Assembly: GCA_000381565.1 (NCBI GenBank)
Contig: KB906724.1
Coordinates: 902,350-966,349, forward strand
Source of the DNA: Oxalobacteraceae bacterium AB_14
GTDB lineage: Bacteria > Pseudomonadota > Gammaproteobacteria > Burkholderiales > Burkholderiaceae_D
DNA length: 64,000 bases
Direction: 5' to 3'
In this document: positions 8,349-17,862 of the stretch, piece by piece
How the letters are laid out: each line of letters begins with the position of its first letter
Position numbering within the stretch: the stretch's first letter is position 1
Made by a program: the position numbers and the translations under genes
Notes under the pieces: generated by a model
What the model saw: the letters and a program-made list of their open reading frames with translations, nothing else
The model's database searches: none
What the model was told of the DNA's origin: nothing

Positions 8349-8516
8349 ATGCATTCTCCAATGGTTGAATAAGCGACGGTGTCTCATGAACGCCGCAGAA
8401 TTTTTCTGCAAGGCCAAAAGGTACAACAAATTATTCTTAACGCAAAGGGAGATTCGCAGGGATTCGCACATTTAAGTGGCGTTTCCCGGTTTTGATGCGC
8501 GCCGCGCTGGGAGGGG

Positions 8517-8549
8517 GCGGTCCGCGCACCAATAATGGGAACGGACCGC
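8517..8549. terminator. stem-loop downstream of the holC operon
   Basis: GCGGTCCG (8517-8524) pairs with CGGACCGC (8542-8549) around a 17-base loop, 11 bases beyond the last stop codon of the minus-strand operon. There is no clear T run, so it may be an RNA-stabilising or rho-assisted structure. Confidence 0.45.
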
Positions 8550-8560
8550 GAGGGAAATTC

Positions 8561-8971
8561 TTACTTTTTGGCCTGCAGATGCGTCAGCTCTTGCGAGACG
8601 GCGCGGGCGACGATTTTCTCGATGGTGTCGTGCAGGCCGATGCGGATTTCGTTGGTCAGGCCATGCAGGGCGTGGGTCAGGACTTCGGCCATGCAGTCCT
8701 TGATGCGCTGCTCCAGCACGAAATCGACGCGCGATTGCAGCTGGTGCATGATGCGTTCGGACAGGCGATGCTCCATCATCGCCCATTCGGCATCGCTCCA
8801 GTTGTCGATGGCGTCGGCTTCCAGCTCGGCCGCCATTTCAGCGCGCTTGGACAAGGAGGTGCGGGTACCGGAAGCGGCCTCGCCGGGCAGCAGTTCATCG
8901 CCCAGCGGCTCGGCCTTCAGGACTTCCGTCAATACAGGGATACTGGCGTCAAACGATTGGGCTTGGCTCAT
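8561..8971 (-). CDS. hypothetical protein, DUF2486-like, coupled to holC
   Basis: A 136-residue soluble protein. The N-terminal half is acidic and low in structure; the C-terminal half (about 60-136) is predicted to be one long amphipathic helix pair (SERIMHQLQSRVDFVLEQRI). Its position right after holC and its composition resemble the Burkholderiales DUF2486 group, but I cannot confirm the match. The ATG overlaps the holC stop (ATGA), so it is translationally coupled and may act with the clamp-loader chi subunit (inference). Confidence 0.6.
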   Translation of the reverse strand: MSQAQSFDASIPVLTEVLKAEPLGDELLPGEAASGTRTSLSKRAEMAAELEADAIDNWSDAEWAMMEHRLSERIMHQLQSRVDFVLEQRIKDCMAEVLTHALHGLTNEIRIGLHDTIEKIVARAVSQELTHLQAKK

Positions 8972-9393
8972 GATTTTCCTGTGACAAAGTGGGTAAGTGG
9001 ATAGTCTTGCTGCTTGTATGCGACATAGCGCTTGCGGCCTGCGGCCGCGTCATCCTCATCGGAGGAAATCACTTCGATCATGCGCTCGAATTGCGCGACC
9101 CCGGAAGGCGCGCGGCGCGACAAATTTACCAATAATTCCTTGTGTGGTAATTCTGCCTCATCGTTGTCCGTGAGAATGATTGGCGTGTGCGCGGCGAGCG
9201 CATCGCCGGCAAGCACATGGGGCAGGAAGTCGGCAGGGGAAAATGTCCACATCGCCGCGTTAAGTTCTGCCAGTTGCGCCTCATCGTCTGCCATTAGCAC
9301 CACGCGTTTGTTCGCGCCCCAGGCCTTGCGCACGAGGCGGCAGGCATAGGCGATCTTGTCCGGCACGTTGGTGTGGAAATCGATGCGTGTCAT
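8968..9393 (-). CDS. holC: DNA polymerase III subunit chi
   Basis: HolC joins the clamp loader to single-stranded DNA-binding protein. The 141 residues fit the family (about 140-150): they open TRIDFHTNVPDKIAYACRL and continue with RVVLMADDEAQLAELNAAMWTFSPADFLPH, both hallmarks of chi. The usual betaproteobacterial partner pepA is not upstream; instead a glutaredoxin-like gene ends or starts 115 bases away. The stop codon overlaps the start of the DUF2486-like gene. Confidence 0.92.
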   Translation of the reverse strand: MTRIDFHTNVPDKIAYACRLVRKAWGANKRVVLMADDEAQLAELNAAMWTFSPADFLPHVLAGDALAAHTPIILTDNDEAELPHKELLVNLSRRAPSGVAQFERMIEVISSDEDDAAAGRKRYVAYKQQDYPLTHFVTGKS

Positions 9394-9508
9394 AGCTGTT
9401 TGTTCTGTTCTGTAGAGGGGAAGTGCATGCAGCGAGGTGCCGCCTGATTCCAGTTTATGCGAAAATTATTTTTGGCGCTGGCACCGATGTTGCTACCGAA
9501 CGCCAATT

Positions 9509-10111
9509 CTAGAACTGGAAACCGGGTGGCGCATTGACCGGCGGCAGGGGCTTGGCAAGCTCCTCCACGGGGCGTGCCGGTTCGGGCGCCGGCGGTGGTG
9601 GCGGCGCGGCGGAAACCGGCGCCGGGAATTGATAATTCGGTGGCAAGCGTTTTTCCAGCGGATAACCGGCGTCGCTTAACAACACATCCCAGCTGTTTTG
9701 TTCGAAGCCGGTCAGCTTGCTGCGGCCCACCAGCAACAAGGGCAGCTGGCCGTTGCCGCCGGCCTTCTTCAGCGCCACCTGGTCGTCCACGGTGGCAACG
9801 GTTTTTTCGTTGAAAGGAATGCCGCGCGCCATCAGCATGGCGCGGGCGTTGCGGCAGCCGTCGCACTGGGCCGTGGTGTACAGCGTGACCGGGCGGTTGC
9901 GCACGGCGTCGGCCAGTTCCTGTGGCAACGCCACCGAAGCTCCGCCGGTGGAAAACGATTTCACTTCAACTTTTGTTTTGGCCGGCGCCGAGGGCGGCGG
10001 CGGCTGGTCGCTGTAGTGGGTCACGCCTTTGTCGTCGACCCATTTGTACACCTGGGCGCTGGCCGTGCCGAGGCACAGCAGCGCGGCGGCGAGGACGGCC
10101 AGCCGCTTCAT
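9509..10111 (-). CDS. secreted DUF4124 / glutaredoxin-like protein
   Basis: A 200-residue precursor: signal peptide (residues 1-19, cut after ASA), a DUF4124 module (about 20-45, with YKWVDDKGVTHYSDQPP), a glutaredoxin-like thioredoxin fold (about 70-145, with the redox motif CDGC after LYTTAQ and a LPLLLVG cis-Pro region), and a Pro-rich tail. It is presumably a periplasmic thiol protein of unknown substrate. The ATG at 10111 is chosen for the signal peptide; the longer in-frame extension is the antisense-frame shadow of prlC. It starts two bases after the prlC stop, so both share a message. Confidence 0.85.
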   Translation of the reverse strand: MKRLAVLAAALLCLGTASAQVYKWVDDKGVTHYSDQPPPPSAPAKTKVEVKSFSTGGASVALPQELADAVRNRPVTLYTTAQCDGCRNARAMLMARGIPFNEKTVATVDDQVALKKAGGNGQLPLLLVGRSKLTGFEQNSWDVLLSDAGYPLEKRLPPNYQFPAPVSAAPPPPPAPEPARPVEELAKPLPPVNAPPGFQF

Positions 10112-10113
10112 GA

Positions 10114-12186
10114 TCAGGCCGCCATGCCGCTGTGACGCAGCAGCGCGTCGATGCTGGGCTCGCGGCCACGGAAGGCCGTGAACGATTCCAGCGCAGGGCG
10201 TGAGCCGCCCACCGACAGGATCTCCTGCAGGTAGCGCTTGCCGGTCGCGTTGGTCGCTTCCGGGCCCAGCGCCTTGGCTTCCTCGAACGCCGCGTAGGCG
10301 TCGGCGGACAGCACCTCGGCCCACTTGTAGCTGTAGTAGCCGGCCGCGTAGCCACCGGAGAAGATGTGGCCGAAGGAGTTCTGGAAACGGTTGAACGCCG
10401 GCGGCACGATCAGCGCGAACTTGGCGCGCACTGCGTCGATCAGCTGCTGCACGGTCTGGCCGGTGCTGGCGTCGTAGTCGTAGTGCAGGTGCATGTCCAG
10501 CAGCGAGAATTCCACCTGGCGCAAGGTCTGCAGGCCGGACTGGAAGTTCTTCGCGGCCAGCATCTTGTCGTACAGCGCGCGCGGCAGCGCTTCGCCGGTG
10601 CTCACGTGCGAGGTCATGTGTTCCAGCACTTCCCATTCCCAGCAGAAGTTCTCCATGAATTGCGACGGCAGTTCCACCGCGTCCCACTCGACGCCGGCGA
10701 TGCCGGACACGCCCAGCTCGTCCACCTGCGTCAGCATGTGGTGCAGGCCGTGGCCGAATTCGTGGAACAGCGTGATCACTTCATCGTGCGTGAACAGCGA
10801 AGGCTGGGCGACGCCGTCGACCACCGCAGGCTCGGTGAAGTTGCAGGTCAGGTAGGCGACCGGGGTCTGGATTTTCTCTTCCTCGGCACGGCGGCCGCGG
10901 GCGTCGTCCATCCAGGCGCCGCCGCTCTTGCCGGCGCGCGCGTACAGGTCCAGGTAGAACTGGCCGACCAGTTTGCCGTTGCGTTCGATGCGGTAGAAGC
11001 GCACGTCCTTGTGCCATACCGGCGCGTCGTCCGGTTTGATCTCGACCGTGAACAGGTTCTGGATCAGGCGGAACAGGCCGTCGACCACTTTGTGTTCAGG
11101 GAAGTATTGCTTCACTTCCTGCGCCGAGAACGCATAGCGGCGCTCTTGCAGTTTTTCGGAAGCGTAGGGGATGTCCCAGGCTTGCAGCTCGGCGATGCCC
11201 AGTTCTTCCTGTGCGAATTTCTTCAGCTCGGCCAGGTCCTGCTCGGCGAACGGACGGGCGCGCTTGGCCAGGTCTTCCAGGAAGGCGATCACCTGGTCGG
11301 GCGATTGCGCCATCTTCGGCACCAGCGAAACCTCGGCGAAGTTCTTGTAGCCCAGCAGCTTGGCTTCCTCGTCGCGCAGCTTCAGCAGCGTGACGATGTT
11401 TTGCGTGTTGTCCCAGTCTTCCTTCTTGCTGAACACCTCGCCCTGCTCGGAGGCCTTGGTGGCGTTGGCGCGGTAGATGGTCTCGCGCAGTTCGCGCTTG
11501 TCGGCGAATTGCAGGATGGGGAAATAGGACGGGAAGTGCAGCGAGAATTCGTAGCCTTGCTTGTTTTCCTTTTCGGCGGCGGCGCGCGCGGCGGCCTTGA
11601 CGTCGGCGGGCAGGCCGGCCAGGTCGGCTTCGTCGGCCACCAGCAGCTTGTAGTCGTTGGTGGCGTCGAGCACGTTTTCGGAGAAGCGGGTCGACACCGA
11701 CGCGTGCTCTTCCTGGATGGCGGCAAAGCGTTCTTTTTTATCGGCCGGCAGTTCGGCGCCGCCCATGCGGAAATCGCGCACGGCGTTGTCGATGATGCGC
11801 TTGCGGGCCGGCGACAGGCTGTCGAAGCCGGCCGACGCGCGCAGCGCCTTGTACTTGCCGAACAGCGCCTCGTTCTGGGCCAGCGCGGTCCAGAACTCGG
11901 TCACTTTCGGCTGGTTGTCGTTGTAGGCGGCGCGCAGCTCGGGCGTATCGACCACATTGTTCAGATGGCTGACGATGCCCCAGGCGCGGCCCAGCAGCTC
12001 GGTGGCGTTTTCCAGCGGCGTGACGAAGTTATCCCACGCCACCTGCTCGGACGGCGCTTCCAGTTGCTCGACCACGGCGCGGCTCTTGGCCAGCAGTGAG
12101 GCTATCGCCGGGGTGACGTGCTCGGGCTTGATCGCATCGAAACGCGGCAGGCCGCTAAAGTCCAGCAGGGGATTATCAGTAGTCAT
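10114..12186 (-). CDS. prlC: oligopeptidase A (M3 family metallopeptidase)
   Basis: A cytoplasmic zinc endopeptidase that degrades short peptides, including cleaved signal peptides. The 690-residue length fits PrlC/OpdA (about 680). The zinc motif HEFGH is at residues 475-479, followed by the E of the GVEWDAVELPSQF segment, and the C-terminal FGHIFSGGYAAGYYSY motif is typical of M3A enzymes. It lies between folD and the glutaredoxin-like gene on the minus strand. A palindromic repeat lies upstream, between folD and prlC. Confidence 0.95.
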   Translation of the reverse strand: MTTDNPLLDFSGLPRFDAIKPEHVTPAIASLLAKSRAVVEQLEAPSEQVAWDNFVTPLENATELLGRAWGIVSHLNNVVDTPELRAAYNDNQPKVTEFWTALAQNEALFGKYKALRASAGFDSLSPARKRIIDNAVRDFRMGGAELPADKKERFAAIQEEHASVSTRFSENVLDATNDYKLLVADEADLAGLPADVKAAARAAAEKENKQGYEFSLHFPSYFPILQFADKRELRETIYRANATKASEQGEVFSKKEDWDNTQNIVTLLKLRDEEAKLLGYKNFAEVSLVPKMAQSPDQVIAFLEDLAKRARPFAEQDLAELKKFAQEELGIAELQAWDIPYASEKLQERRYAFSAQEVKQYFPEHKVVDGLFRLIQNLFTVEIKPDDAPVWHKDVRFYRIERNGKLVGQFYLDLYARAGKSGGAWMDDARGRRAEEEKIQTPVAYLTCNFTEPAVVDGVAQPSLFTHDEVITLFHEFGHGLHHMLTQVDELGVSGIAGVEWDAVELPSQFMENFCWEWEVLEHMTSHVSTGEALPRALYDKMLAAKNFQSGLQTLRQVEFSLLDMHLHYDYDASTGQTVQQLIDAVRAKFALIVPPAFNRFQNSFGHIFSGGYAAGYYSYKWAEVLSADAYAAFEEAKALGPEATNATGKRYLQEILSVGGSRPALESFTAFRGREPSIDALLRHSGMAA

Positions 12187-12210
12187 CTTAGTTCCAATAG
12201 GTTCGTTACA

Positions 12211-12284
12211 GCGTCGTCCTCGCGAAAGCGGGGACCCATAGAACGCAAGCTCAGCATGGGCTCCCGCGTTCGCGAGAGCGACGG
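12211..12284. repeat. paired palindromic repeat (REP-like), copy 2
   Basis: A diverged copy: CCTCGCGAAAGCGGGG (near 12219-12233) and CTCCCGCGTTCGCGAGAG (12261-12278). It starts two bases beyond the folD stop codon (minus strand). Confidence 0.7.
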
Positions 12285-12286
12285 CC

Positions 12287-13132
12287 TTAAGTGCGCTCGG
12301 CCGCTTCGACGGTGTTCATCAGCAGCATGGTGATGGTCATCGGGCCCACGCCGCCAGGTACCGGCGTGATGTGCGATGCCACTTCCTTGATGCCGGCGAA
12401 ATCGACGTCGCCGCACAGCTTGCCCGCTTCGTCACGGTTGATGCCGACGTCGATCACGATCGCGCCCGGCTTCACCATATCAGCAGTCAGCGTATTGCGG
12501 CGGCCGGTTGCGGCCACAACGATGTCGGCCTGGCGGGTGTACAGGCCCAGGTCCGGCGTCGCACTATGACAGATGGTGACGGTGGCGTTGGCTTGCAAGA
12601 GCAGCAGCGCCATCGGCTTGCCGACGGTGTTGCTACGGCCGATGACGACCGCGTGCTTGCCGCGCAGGTTGACGCCGGTGCTTTCGATCAGCTTCATGCA
12701 ACCGTACGGCGTGCACGGACGGAAACCGTCCAGGCCGGCCATCAGCTCGCCGGCGCTCAGCACCGAGTAGCCGTCCACGTCCTTCTTGGTGGAGATCGCT
12801 TCGATGACCTTGTGCGGGTCGATGTGCTTGGGCAGCGGCATTTGCACCAGGATGCCGTGGATGGCCGGATCGGCGTTCAGCGCGGCGATGCGCTCGAGCA
12901 GCGCGGCTTCGCTCATGTCGGCGGGATACTGCTCCTTGAGCGAGTAGAAACCGGCATCCTCGCAACCCTTGACCTTGTTGCGCACATACACGTGGCTGGC
13001 CGGGTCGTCGCCGACGATGATCACGGCCAGGCCGGGCTGTTTGCCTAGTGCGGTGAGGGCGGCAGCACGTGCAGCAATTTCCGCGCGCAGTTTTTGGGAG
13101 AGGGCGATTCCGTCGATCAGTTGAGCAGGCAT
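12287..13132 (-). CDS. folD: bifunctional methylenetetrahydrofolate dehydrogenase / methenyltetrahydrofolate cyclohydrolase
   Basis: FolD interconverts 5,10-methylene-, methenyl- and 10-formyl-tetrahydrofolate in one-carbon metabolism. At 281 residues it is of standard length. Seen: the [14 protein letters not shown] segment with the catalytic Lys, the KDVDGYS motif, and the NADP-binding [14 protein letters not shown] loop with the PGGVGPMT signature near the C-terminus. A TATAAT hexamer on the minus strand (13162-13167) would put transcription start about 22 bases before the ATG. A repeat separates it from prlC. Confidence 0.95.
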   Translation of the reverse strand: MPAQLIDGIALSQKLRAEIAARAAALTALGKQPGLAVIIVGDDPASHVYVRNKVKGCEDAGFYSLKEQYPADMSEAALLERIAALNADPAIHGILVQMPLPKHIDPHKVIEAISTKKDVDGYSVLSAGELMAGLDGFRPCTPYGCMKLIESTGVNLRGKHAVVIGRSNTVGKPMALLLLQANATVTICHSATPDLGLYTRQADIVVAATGRRNTLTADMVKPGAIVIDVGINRDEAGKLCGDVDFAGIKEVASHITPVPGGVGPMTITMLLMNTVEAAERT

Positions 13133-13249
13133 GATTTAACCAGGTTGGAGAGGAAAGCAGGATTATAAAGCCGCAGCGCGCACTGCGCCTCGTTTCCGGC
13201 GGTTTAGTCATGCTGCGCCGCACAAGATTTTCATGGGGTGATTTCATAA

Positions 13250-13299
13250 TACGAAATGACGTATCGTAATTTGAAAAAGCCTAAAAGTGCTGTTAGAAT
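13250..13299 (+). promoter_or_regulatory. aceE promoter with upstream palindromic operator
   Basis: TTGAAA (13271-13276) and TAGAAT (13294-13299) are separated by 17 bases; start is expected near 13306, leaving a leader of about 64 bases. Just upstream, TACGA (13250-13254) and TCGTA (13264-13268) form an inverted repeat with a 9-base spacer, nested with ATTTC/GAAAT, a plausible site for a pdh regulator. The binding protein is unknown. Confidence 0.65.
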
Positions 13300-13369
13300 C
13301 GCACACGGCATTGAAGTATTGGTAAATAATCAGCGTTACGTCAGCACTCAAACTCAGGAGACTTAATAC

Positions 13370-16060
13370 ATGTCAGCTCAACTTGACCAGGTAACGGCAA
13401 ACACCGACCCTGATTCGCAAGAAACCAAAGAATGGTTGGACGCACTGGCCGCAGTGCTGGAACAAGAGGGCCCTGAACGTGCTCACTACCTGATGGAACG
13501 CCTGATCGACCTGGCCCGCCAAAGCGGCTCGGACATCCCGTTCTCCGCCAATACCGCTTACGTCAACACCATCCCGGCCCACCTCGAAACCCACTGCCCA
13601 GGCAATCTGGAATACGAAGAGAAGCTGCGCTCGTGGATGCGCTGGAACGCCATGGCGATGGTCGTCAAGGCCAACCGCGTCGACGGCGACCTCGGTGGCC
13701 ACCTGTCCTCGTTCGCCTCGCTGGCCAATATGCTGGGCATCGGCTTCAATCACTTCTGGAAAGCGCCGAGCGAAAACCATGGCGGCGACCTGCTGTACAT
13801 CCAGGGCCACTCCTCGCCAGGCGTGTACGCCCGCGCCTTCCTCGAAGGTCGCCTGAGCGAAGAGCAGCTGACCCATTACCGTCGCGAAGTCGACGGCAAG
13901 GGCCTGTCCTCGTATCCGCACCCTAAACTGATGCCGGACTTCTGGCAGTTCCCGACCGTGTCGATGGGCCTGGGCCCGTTGATGGCGATCTACCAGGCGC
14001 GCTTCCTGAAGTACCTGCACGCGCGCTCGATCGCCGACACCACCGACCGCAAGGTCTGGGCATTCTGCGGCGACGGCGAGATGGACGAGCCGGAATCGCT
14101 GGGCGCCATCGGCATGGCCGCGCGCGAGAACCTGGACAACCTGGTCATCGTCGTCAACTGCAACCTGCAACGCCTGGACGGTCCGGTGCGCGGCAACGGC
14201 AAGATCATTCAAGAGCTGGAAGCGGACTTCCGCGGCGCCGGCTGGAACGTCGTCAAAGTCATCTGGGGCCCGGGTTGGGACGCGCTGCTGAAGCAGGACA
14301 AAGACGGCATCCTGCGCAAAGTGATGATGGAAACCATCGACGGCGAATACCAGAACTACAAGGCCAAGGACGGCGCCTACGTGCGCAAGCACTTCTTCGG
14401 CAAGCACCCCAAGCTGCTGGAGATGGTCGCCAACATGACCGACGACGACATCTGGCGCCTGACCCGCGGCGGCCACGATCCGCACAAGATCTACGCCGCC
14501 TTCAAGGTGGCACAGGAACACAAAGGTCAACCGACCGTCCTGCTGGTGAAAACCATCAAGGGCTTCGGCATGGGCAAGCACGGCGAAGCGCGCAACACCG
14601 CGCACAACACCAAGAAGCTGACCGACGAAGCCGTGCGCGAAATGCGCGACCGCTACTCGATCCCGATTCCGGACGACCAGCTGGCCGATATCCCGTTCTA
14701 CAAGCCTGCCGACGACGCGCCGGAAATCAAGTACCTGCACGAGCGCCGCGCAGCGCTGGGCGGCTACCTGCCGGCCCGCCGCATGAAAGCCGACGAGAAG
14801 CTGGTTGTGCCGCCGCTGAGCGCCTTCCAGAACGTGCTGGATGCGACCGCCGAAGGCCGCGAAGTATCGAGCACCCAGACCTACGTGCGTATCCTGACCA
14901 CGCTGCTGAAAGATCCTAGCCTGGGCCAGCGTATCGTTCCGGTGCTGGTCGACGAGTCGCGCACCTTCGGTATGGAAGGCCTGTTCCGCCAGGTTGGTAT
15001 CTTCAACCAGCAAGGCCAGTTGTATGAGCCGGTCGACAAAGACCAGGTCATGTACTACCGCGAAGACAAGGCCGGCCAGATCCTGCAAGAGGGTATCAAC
15101 GAAGCCGGTGGCATGAGCTCGTGGATCGCTGCGGCGACCTCGTACTCGACCAACAACCGCGTGATGATTCCGTTCTACACGTACTACTCGATGTTCGGCA
15201 TGCAGCGTATCGGCGACCTGGTATGGGCCGCCGCCGACATGCGCTCCCGTGGCTTCCTGATGGGCGGCACCGCCGGCCGCACGACGCTGAACGGCGAAGG
15301 CCTGCAGCACGAAGATGGTCACAGCCACCTGTTCGCAGCGGCTGTACCGAATTGCATGCCTTACGATCCGACCTTCGGTCACGAAATCGCCGTGATCATC
15401 CAGGATGGCCTGCGCCGCATGGTGGAAGAACAGGAAGACGTGTTCTACTACATCACCATCATGAACGAGAACTACCCGCACCCAGGCATCAAGCCTGGCC
15501 AGGAAGAGGGCATCCTGAAAGGCATGTACCTGCTGCAGAAAGGCGACGAGAAAGCCAAGCAGCGCGTGCAGCTGATCGGCTCCGGCACCATCCTGCGCGA
15601 ATCGATCTTCGCCCAGGAACTGCTGAAGAACGACTGGAACATCGCCGCCGACGTGTGGTCCGCCCCGTCGCTGACGCTGGTGGCCCGCGATGGCCAGGAT
15701 GCAGAGCGCTGGAACCTGGTCAACCCGACCAAGGAACAACGCGTGCCGTACGTGACGCAGATTCTGAAGGATACGAGCGGCCCTATCGTCGCGACGACCG
15801 ACTACATGCGTGCGTTTGCTGAACAGATCCGCGCCTTCATCCCGAAAGACCGCACCTACCGCGTGCTGGGAACCGATGGTTTCGGCCGTTCGGACACCCG
15901 CGCCGCGCTGCGTGAATTCTTCGAAGTGAACCGTTATTACATCACGGTCGCTGCGCTGAAATCGCTGGCGGAAGAAGGCAAGATCGACGCGAAGGTGGTG
16001 GAGCAGGCAGTCGTCAAGTACGGCCTGAACGCCAACAAGCCAAATCCGGTGACCCAATAA
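13370..16060 (+). CDS. aceE: pyruvate dehydrogenase E1 component (homodimeric type)
   Basis: E1 decarboxylates pyruvate with thiamine diphosphate and passes the acetyl group to the lipoyl arms of E2. The 896 residues fit the AceE family (E. coli 887). The ThDP motif is visible as FCGDGEMDEPES followed by the conserved NCNLQRLDGPVRGN segment; the C-terminal GTDGFGRSDTR stretch is also diagnostic. GGAG precedes the ATG by 8 bases. It heads the aceE-aceF-lpdA cluster; a palindromic repeat stands between it and aceF and may lower or stabilise parts of the message. Confidence 0.97.
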   Translation: MSAQLDQVTANTDPDSQETKEWLDALAAVLEQEGPERAHYLMERLIDLARQSGSDIPFSANTAYVNTIPAHLETHCPGNLEYEEKLRSWMRWNAMAMVVKANRVDGDLGGHLSSFASLANMLGIGFNHFWKAPSENHGGDLLYIQGHSSPGVYARAFLEGRLSEEQLTHYRREVDGKGLSSYPHPKLMPDFWQFPTVSMGLGPLMAIYQARFLKYLHARSIADTTDRKVWAFCGDGEMDEPESLGAIGMAARENLDNLVIVVNCNLQRLDGPVRGNGKIIQELEADFRGAGWNVVKVIWGPGWDALLKQDKDGILRKVMMETIDGEYQNYKAKDGAYVRKHFFGKHPKLLEMVANMTDDDIWRLTRGGHDPHKIYAAFKVAQEHKGQPTVLLVKTIKGFGMGKHGEARNTAHNTKKLTDEAVREMRDRYSIPIPDDQLADIPFYKPADDAPEIKYLHERRAALGGYLPARRMKADEKLVVPPLSAFQNVLDATAEGREVSSTQTYVRILTTLLKDPSLGQRIVPVLVDESRTFGMEGLFRQVGIFNQQGQLYEPVDKDQVMYYREDKAGQILQEGINEAGGMSSWIAAATSYSTNNRVMIPFYTYYSMFGMQRIGDLVWAAADMRSRGFLMGGTAGRTTLNGEGLQHEDGHSHLFAAAVPNCMPYDPTFGHEIAVIIQDGLRRMVEEQEDVFYYITIMNENYPHPGIKPGQEEGILKGMYLLQKGDEKAKQRVQLIGSGTILRESIFAQELLKNDWNIAADVWSAPSLTLVARDGQDAERWNLVNPTKEQRVPYVTQILKDTSGPIVATTDYMRAFAEQIRAFIPKDRTYRVLGTDGFGRSDTRAALREFFEVNRYYITVAALKSLAEEGKIDAKVVEQAVVKYGLNANKPNPVTQ

Positions 16061-16088
16061 GGCTAATCTCGATACCGTCGCCTCCCCC

Positions 16089-16168
16089 GTCATTCCCGCG
16101 AAAGCGGGAATCCATACGCAGCTTGACTGGACGCGAAGTATGGATCCCCGCCTGCGCGGGGATGACGG
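16089..16168. repeat. paired palindromic repeat (REP-like), copy 3, inside the pdh operon
   Basis: CATTCCCGCGAAAGCGGGAATC (first unit, 16091-16112) and ATCCCCGCCTGCGCGGGGAT (second unit, near 16144-16163) flank about 30 bases. It starts 28 bases after the aceE stop and ends 39 bases before aceF. Confidence 0.85.
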
Positions 16169-16206
16169 ATTTGAGGCTGTCATAAATAGAACACGGAGCA
16201 AACGCT

Positions 16207-17853
16207 ATGAGCATTGTGGAAGTTAAAGTCCCGGATATCGGCGATTTCAAGGAAGTTGAAATCATCGAATTGATGATTAAAGTCGGCGATACGATTAAAG
16301 TCGACCAGTCGCTGATTACCGTTGAATCGGATAAGGCCAGCATGGAGATTCCTTCGTCCGCTGCTGGCGTGGTCAAGGAAATCAAGGTCAAGGTTGGCGA
16401 CAAGGTGGCCATGGGTTCGCTGCTGCTGTTGCTGGAAGCTGATGGAGCCGCCGCTGCTCCTGCAGCTGCCGCACCGGCACCAGCGGCCGCGGCTCCGGCA
16501 CCGGCGCCTGCCGCTGCTGCCGCGCCGGCACCTGCACCAGCTCCCGCAGCTTCGGCCGGTCCGGTCGACGTCAAGGTGCCGGACATCGGCGACTTCAAGG
16601 AAGTTGAAGTCATCGAAGTGATGGTCAAGGTTGGCGACACGATCAAGGTCGATCAGTCGCTGCTGACCGTTGAATCGGACAAGGCCAGCATGGAAATCCC
16701 TTCGTCGCACGCAGGTGTGGTGAAGGAAGTGAAGATCAAGGTTGGCGACAAGGTTGCCATGGGTACCGTCGTGCTGGTGGTAGAAGCTTCGGGCGGCGCT
16801 GCCGCTCCGGCGCCTGCCGCCGCTGCAGCACCTGCTGCTGCCGCCGCGCCAACTGCCGCTGCGCCTGCTGCCGCCGCTGCCGCTCCGGCCGCGTCGCAAG
16901 GCTCGGTCCAAACCGGCAAGCTGGCGCACGCATCGCCGTCGATCCGCAAGTTCGCCCGTGAACTGGGCGTGGATCTGGGCAAGGTGCCTGGCTCCGGTCC
17001 CAAGGGCCGCATCACCCAGCTGGACGTGCAGAACTACGTCAAGGGCGTGATGGCTGGCACCACCGCTGCACCTGCCGGCGCATCCGCGCCAGCCGGCGGC
17101 AACGGCGGCATGAGCGTGCTGCCATGGCCGGTGATCGACTTCAGCAAATTCGGCCCGACCGAATTGCTGCCGCTGTCGCGCATCAAGAAAATCAGCGGTC
17201 CTAACCTGCACCGCAACTGGGTCATGATCCCGCACGTCACGCAGTTCGACGATGCCGACATCACCGACCTGGAAGCGTTCCGCGTCGAGACCAACAACGC
17301 CAACGCCAAGAACAAGGACGCGGCCAAGCTGACCATGCTGGCCTTCGTCATCAAGGCAGCGGTCGCCGCGCTGAAGAAATTCCCGGCGTTTAACGCGTCG
17401 CTGGATGAGAAGGGTGAAAACCTGATCCTCAAGCAGTACTACAACATCGGCTTCGCGGCCGACACGCCTAACGGCCTGGTGGTACCTGTGATCAAAGGCG
17501 CGGACCAGAAATCGGTCTCGCAGATCGCCCGCGAAATGACCGAGCTGTCGCTGCAGGCGCGCGAAGGCAAGCTGAAACCGACCGATATGCAAGGCGCCAG
17601 CTTCACCATCTCGTCGCTGGGCGGCATCGGCGGCACGCACTTCACGCCTATCGTCAACGCGCCGGAAGTGGCGATCCTTGGCCTGTCCAAGGCGTCGATC
17701 AAGCCGGTGTGGGACGGCAAGGCATTCCAGCCTCGCCTGATGATGGGTACCTCGCTGTCCTACGACCACCGCGTGGTCGACGGCGCGATGGGTGCTCGCT
17801 TCTCCGTGTACCTGAGCGAAGTGCTCGGCGACATGCGCAAAATTCTGCTGTAA
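16207..17853 (+). CDS. aceF: dihydrolipoamide acetyltransferase, pyruvate dehydrogenase E2
   Basis: E2 forms the complex core and transfers acetyl groups to CoA. The 548 residues show two lipoyl domains (about 1-80 and 118-195) with the lipoylated Lys in ESDKASME at Lys43 and Lys159, joined by Ala/Pro-rich linkers, then a peripheral subunit-binding domain (about 237-275, SPSIRKFARELGVDL) and the catalytic domain with the active-site motif YDHRVVDG near the C-terminus. The two lipoyl domains are almost identical, also in DNA. GGAG-like AACACGGAGC precedes the ATG; lpdA starts 10 bases later. Confidence 0.96.
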   Translation: MSIVEVKVPDIGDFKEVEIIELMIKVGDTIKVDQSLITVESDKASMEIPSSAAGVVKEIKVKVGDKVAMGSLLLLLEADGAAAAPAAAAPAPAAAAPAPAPAAAAAPAPAPAPAASAGPVDVKVPDIGDFKEVEVIEVMVKVGDTIKVDQSLLTVESDKASMEIPSSHAGVVKEVKIKVGDKVAMGTVVLVVEASGGAAAPAPAAAAAPAAAAAPTAAAPAAAAAAPAASQGSVQTGKLAHASPSIRKFARELGVDLGKVPGSGPKGRITQLDVQNYVKGVMAGTTAAPAGASAPAGGNGGMSVLPWPVIDFSKFGPTELLPLSRIKKISGPNLHRNWVMIPHVTQFDDADITDLEAFRVETNNANAKNKDAAKLTMLAFVIKAAVAALKKFPAFNASLDEKGENLILKQYYNIGFAADTPNGLVVPVIKGADQKSVSQIAREMTELSLQAREGKLKPTDMQGASFTISSLGGIGGTHFTPIVNAPEVAILGLSKASIKPVWDGKAFQPRLMMGTSLSYDHRVVDGAMGARFSVYLSEVLGDMRKILL

Positions 17854-17862
17854 GGAGCGACT

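Noticed and set aside
13373..16201. Minus-strand frame of about 940 codons opposite aceE
   Set aside because: Shadow of aceE; no start context and no domain.
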